A DNA stretch of 64,000 bases. Source: Streptomyces rhizosphaerihabitans. Its GTDB lineage: Bacteria > Actinomycetota > Actinomycetes > Streptomycetales > Streptomycetaceae. The notes beneath the pieces were generated by a model. The model did not search any database. It was not told the DNA's origin and saw only the letters and a program-made list of their open reading frames with translations. Where the stretch lies: the NCBI RefSeq assembly GCF_025399795.1, contig NZ_JAODTZ010000024.1:82692-146691 (forward strand), in the 5' to 3' direction. Positions 61,743-64,000 of this stretch are shown piece by piece (within the stretch, counting starts at the first letter, position 1; the number at the start of each line of letters is the position of its first letter). A program made the position numbers and the translations under genes.

Positions 61743-62692
61743 CAGGCACGCCTCCAGACGGTACGGCGGGAGATGTGCCGGGCGTCGAGACCGGAGAGGC
61801 CGCGCACGGCCACGTACGCCTTCTCGCGCCCCGGCAACGACACCCTGCCGCGCAGCACGGCCTCCGGCTCGCGCTCGATGCGGTCGAGCAGACGCCGGTA
61901 GATGCCCGCCATCGCCGCGACACAGGCGCCGCTGCGCCGGTCCAGCATGGGCAGCAGCCGGTAGCCCTCGGCGAAGAGGGCACGCGCCCGCCGCACCTCG
62001 AAGTGCACGAGCCCCGCGAAGTCGGAGCCCGGCGGCGGAGTCGACCCGTCGAACCCGGCCGAGCAGCCGAACTTGGCCAGGTCGTCGGCGGGCAGATAGG
62101 TGCGCCCGCCCTCGGCGTCCTCCCGGACGTCCCGCAGGATGTTGGTGAGCTGGAGCGCGAGCCCGAGCGTGTCCGCGTACTCCGGCGCGCGCTCCGCGCC
62201 ACGCGCCCCCGGTTCGGTGCCGAAGACCCCGAGCGAGAGCCGCCCGATCGCCCCGGCCACGCACCTGCAGTAGACCTTCAGGTCGTCCCAGGTCTCGTAC
62301 GTCTCACCGCGCACGTCCATCAGTACGCCGTCGATGAGTTCGTCCAGGCCCCCGAGGGGTACCGGGAAGTACTCGGCGGTGTGGCTGAGGGCGACCGCGA
62401 CCGGATCGGTGTCGTCCTCGGCGACCGCGCCCGCGCGGACCCGGGCGAGCAGCGCCCGCGTCTCCTCCAGGCGCACCGCCTTGACATCCGGTGCCAGCAC
62501 GCCGTCGCCGATGTCGTCCACGCGCCGGGAGAACGCGTAGAGCGCCGACATCGCACGGCGCTTGGGCGTCGGCAGAAGCCTGATGCCGTACGCGAAATTG
62601 CGCGCCTGCTGGCCGGTCACCGCCTCGCAATAGCTGTACGCGGCGAGCACCGGTGCGGACACGTGCTGTTCCGACTCCACGGTCCGGATCAC
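61742..62692 (-). CDS. hpnD: Presqualene diphosphate synthase HpnD
   Basis: This 316-residue squalene/phytoene-synthase-fold enzyme condenses two farnesyl diphosphates to presqualene diphosphate. Both Mg-binding Asp-rich motifs are present: SRRVDDIGDG near residue 57 and NILRDVREDAEGGRTYLP near residue 180. The GTG start overlaps the hpnC stop (GTGA). It is paired with HpnC, which has the same fold but takes the next step. Confidence 0.95.
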   Translation of the reverse strand: MIRTVESEQHVSAPVLAAYSYCEAVTGQQARNFAYGIRLLPTPKRRAMSALYAFSRRVDDIGDGVLAPDVKAVRLEETRALLARVRAGAVAEDDTDPVAVALSHTAEYFPVPLGGLDELIDGVLMDVRGETYETWDDLKVYCRCVAGAIGRLSLGVFGTEPGARGAERAPEYADTLGLALQLTNILRDVREDAEGGRTYLPADDLAKFGCSAGFDGSTPPPGSDFAGLVHFEVRRARALFAEGYRLLPMLDRRSGACVAAMAGIYRRLLDRIEREPEAVLRGRVSLPGREKAYVAVRGLSGLDARHISRRTVWRRA

Positions 62693-63591
62693 CCCTCTCC
62701 TCGCAGAGTCACTCCCACCTCGCGCAGCAACTGGAGCTTGCCGGGCTTGGGCGGGCCGGGAAGTACGTCGTATTCGGCGGCGACAATCGCACGGATTGCC
62801 GCCCTTCCCCCCGCAACGAACCCCGCGAGCAGCAGTTTCAGCCTGCCGTGGACGCTACCCACGAGGGGGGTGCCTTCATTCAGGAGGTTCAAGGCGCGTT
62901 CTGCTTCGTATGCAACCAGTGCTCGCACCGATGCGCCTGCTGTGGGGACGGCAAGATCCGCTTCGAGGACATGAAAGCGCTTCATGTCCTCGGCGGGCAG
63001 GTAGACACGGTCGCGGCCGAGGTCCTCGGCGACGTCCTGGAGGTGTTCGACGATCTGCAGCGCCGTACACACCGCGTCGGAGTGGCGGACCCGCTCGGGC
63101 GTGGACGTTCCGGTGACGGAGAGGACCAGTCGGCCGACGGGGTTCGCGGACAGTTCGCAGTAGGCGAGCAGATCGTCGTAGGTCTCGTACCGCTTGACGA
63201 GCTGGTCCTGGCGGTTGGCCGCGATCAGGCCGAGGAAGGGCTCGGGGGTGAGGCCCGCGCGGCGGACCGTGGGCTGGAGCCGGCGCAGCAGGGGATGGCG
63301 CGGGGCCGAGTCGAACGCGCGGTGAAGATCGGCTTCGAAGGCGTCGAGGAGGACCATACGGTCGTCGGCCTGCGCATCCGGCACGCCGAGCAGGCGGGCG
63401 TCGGCGCCACCGGGGGCGAGATCGCCGTCACCGATATCGTCGACGAGGCGGGCGAAGCCGTACACGGCCATCAGGTCGTCGCGCCAGGCCCTGGGCAGGA
63501 AGAACGGGGCCACGGGGAAGTTCTCGTCCGCGGCTTTGTCGAGGGTGCCGCGCTCCGGATCGCCGGTGCGGGCCGTCCCGGCTTCGGTCAC
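62689..63591 (-). CDS. hpnC: Hydroxysqualene synthase HpnC
   Basis: This 300-residue squalene-synthase-fold protein converts presqualene diphosphate to hydroxysqualene. Motifs are FARLVDDIGDGDLAPGG near residue 50 and EHLQDVAEDLGRDRVYLP near residue 185. It is the first gene of the operon. GTG 63591 gives the usual start VTEAGTARTGDPER; a GTG at 63621 would add ten residues and neither has a clear ribosome site. Confidence 0.94.
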   Translation of the reverse strand: MTEAGTARTGDPERGTLDKAADENFPVAPFFLPRAWRDDLMAVYGFARLVDDIGDGDLAPGGADARLLGVPDAQADDRMVLLDAFEADLHRAFDSAPRHPLLRRLQPTVRRAGLTPEPFLGLIAANRQDQLVKRYETYDDLLAYCELSANPVGRLVLSVTGTSTPERVRHSDAVCTALQIVEHLQDVAEDLGRDRVYLPAEDMKRFHVLEADLAVPTAGASVRALVAYEAERALNLLNEGTPLVGSVHGRLKLLLAGFVAGGRAAIRAIVAAEYDVLPGPPKPGKLQLLREVGVTLRGEG

Positions 63592-63794
63592 CTCTCGCCG
63601 CCCGGCGCGAGGACGGCACACGCATCGCGGAGCTGGAGAGTCACCGTAGCCATTGCCGTCACATCTCCCGTTCTACACTGCCGACCCAACACTGCCCATT
63701 TCGGACACGCCGCCCGAAGATCCGCTCAGCGCGACGGTGCCGGGTGTCGCGTATTATCGCCCTACTTGACGCGTTTCAGCACCGGTACAGCTTA

Positions 63795-63806
63795 CGTTGT
63801 ACAACG
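63795..63806. promoter_or_regulatory. CGTTGTACAACG palindrome in the hopanoid operon promoter region
   Basis: A perfect 12-bp dyad lies about 200 bp upstream of hpnC in the 316-bp gap before the terminator at 63908. A GATAAT-like hexamer on the minus strand near 63754-63759 could be the operon's -10 box. Nothing else is recognised in 63592-63907. Confidence 0.35.
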
Positions 63807-63907
63807 CGGCACACTCCGTCGGGGTGTCCTGCACATCACAACAACACACCGATTGGCGTCAAGATTCCTCATGCCGACGGGAGTTGGCGTCTCCTTTGCA
63901 GACGCAG

Positions 63908-63935
63908 GGCCCCGCCGGAGAGTTCCGGCGGGGCC
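63908..63935 (-). terminator. Terminator of the gene at the right edge
   Basis: GGCCCCGCCGGA pairs perfectly with TCCGGCGGGGCC (12 bp) around GAGT, 25 bp after the stop of the minus-strand gene that enters the window from the right. It isolates that gene from the hopanoid promoter. Confidence 0.75.
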
Positions 63936-63960
63936 TCGGTCCTGTCGTCGGCTGAACGGG

Positions 63961-64000
63961 CTACTTGCCCGTGAACTTCTCGTACTCCTTGAGGACCTCT
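63961..64000 (-). CDS. C-terminal codons of an unidentified gene
   Basis: The minus strand encodes EVLKEYEKFTGK followed by TAG at 63963-63961. Only the last 12 residues lie in the window, too few to assign a family. The terminator just downstream and the codon usage support a real gene. Confidence 0.6.
   Translation of the reverse strand, partial: EVLKEYEKFTGK

Overview
The window looks like a Streptomyces chromosome. It is very GC-rich with strong third-position GC bias and frequent GTG starts. It carries a conservon (cvnABCD) and a hopanoid operon whose gene order, as I recall it, is that of Streptomyces coelicolor. A c-di-AMP (ydaO-type) riboswitch sits upstream of a secreted cell-wall hydrolase. 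I could not run similarity searches, so family calls rest on motifs, length and context.

Layout. (1) 1-10.4 kb is the 3' part of a RiPP gene cluster: seven overlapping genes encoding a split LanB glutamylation protein, an Ocin-ThiF-like F protein, a YcaO cyclodehydratase, a SagB-type azoline dehydrogenase, a SpaB_C/thiopeptide-type protein and a two-gene ABC exporter. The precursor peptide and any pyridine synthase must lie left of the window. (2) 10.5-12.2 kb is a divergent MarR regulator/alpha-beta hydrolase pair with three likely operator sites between them. (3) 12.6-26.3 kb is bracketed by two identical tRNA-Pro(GGG) genes. It holds a DUF309 gene, cobF and cobK, an MFS drug exporter split by an in-frame TGA, a TSUP permease, a thiolase, a DUF574 methyltransferase, a CBS-BON protein, a two-GAF histidine kinase and an ABC exporter. 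(4) 26.7-33 kb has an MFS gene with a repetitive N terminus, small accessory genes (YjbR, GNAT, cupin, LysR) and the threonine-degrading pair kbl-tdh. (5) 33.2-37.3 kb is a conservon plus a GAF gene. (6) 37.7-45.4 kb has a metallo-beta-lactamase-fold hydrolase, a ThDP decarboxylase/amino-acid dehydrogenase pair with two well-matched operator dyads upstream, a SnoaL-like gene, an IS110-family insertion sequence and a TetR gene. (7) 45.4-50.5 kb has a structured intergenic repeat, a gene relic, an SGNH hydrolase, the riboswitch-controlled M23 peptidase, a tyrosine phosphatase, a small membrane protein and an XRE-cupin regulator. (8) 50.7-63.6 kb is the hopanoid operon on the minus strand: hpnC, hpnD, a 46-residue microprotein, hpnE, a polyprenyl diphosphate synthase, hpnF, hpnG, hpnH, ispG, dxs and hpnO. 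A terminator and the last codons of another gene follow at the right edge.

How the genes work together. Dxs and IspG feed the MEP pathway, the prenyl synthase makes farnesyl diphosphate, HpnD/C/E convert it to squalene, HpnF cyclises it to hopene, and HpnH/G/O build the aminotriol side chain. In the RiPP cluster, F protein plus YcaO should make azolines, the SagB-like enzyme should oxidise them to azoles, and the split LanB pair should make dehydroamino acids. The most novel parts are the edge-truncated RiPP cluster, the overlapped hopanoid microprotein, the IS110 element with a candidate bridge-RNA region, the interrupted MFS gene and several clear but unassigned operator palindromes and short tandem repeats.
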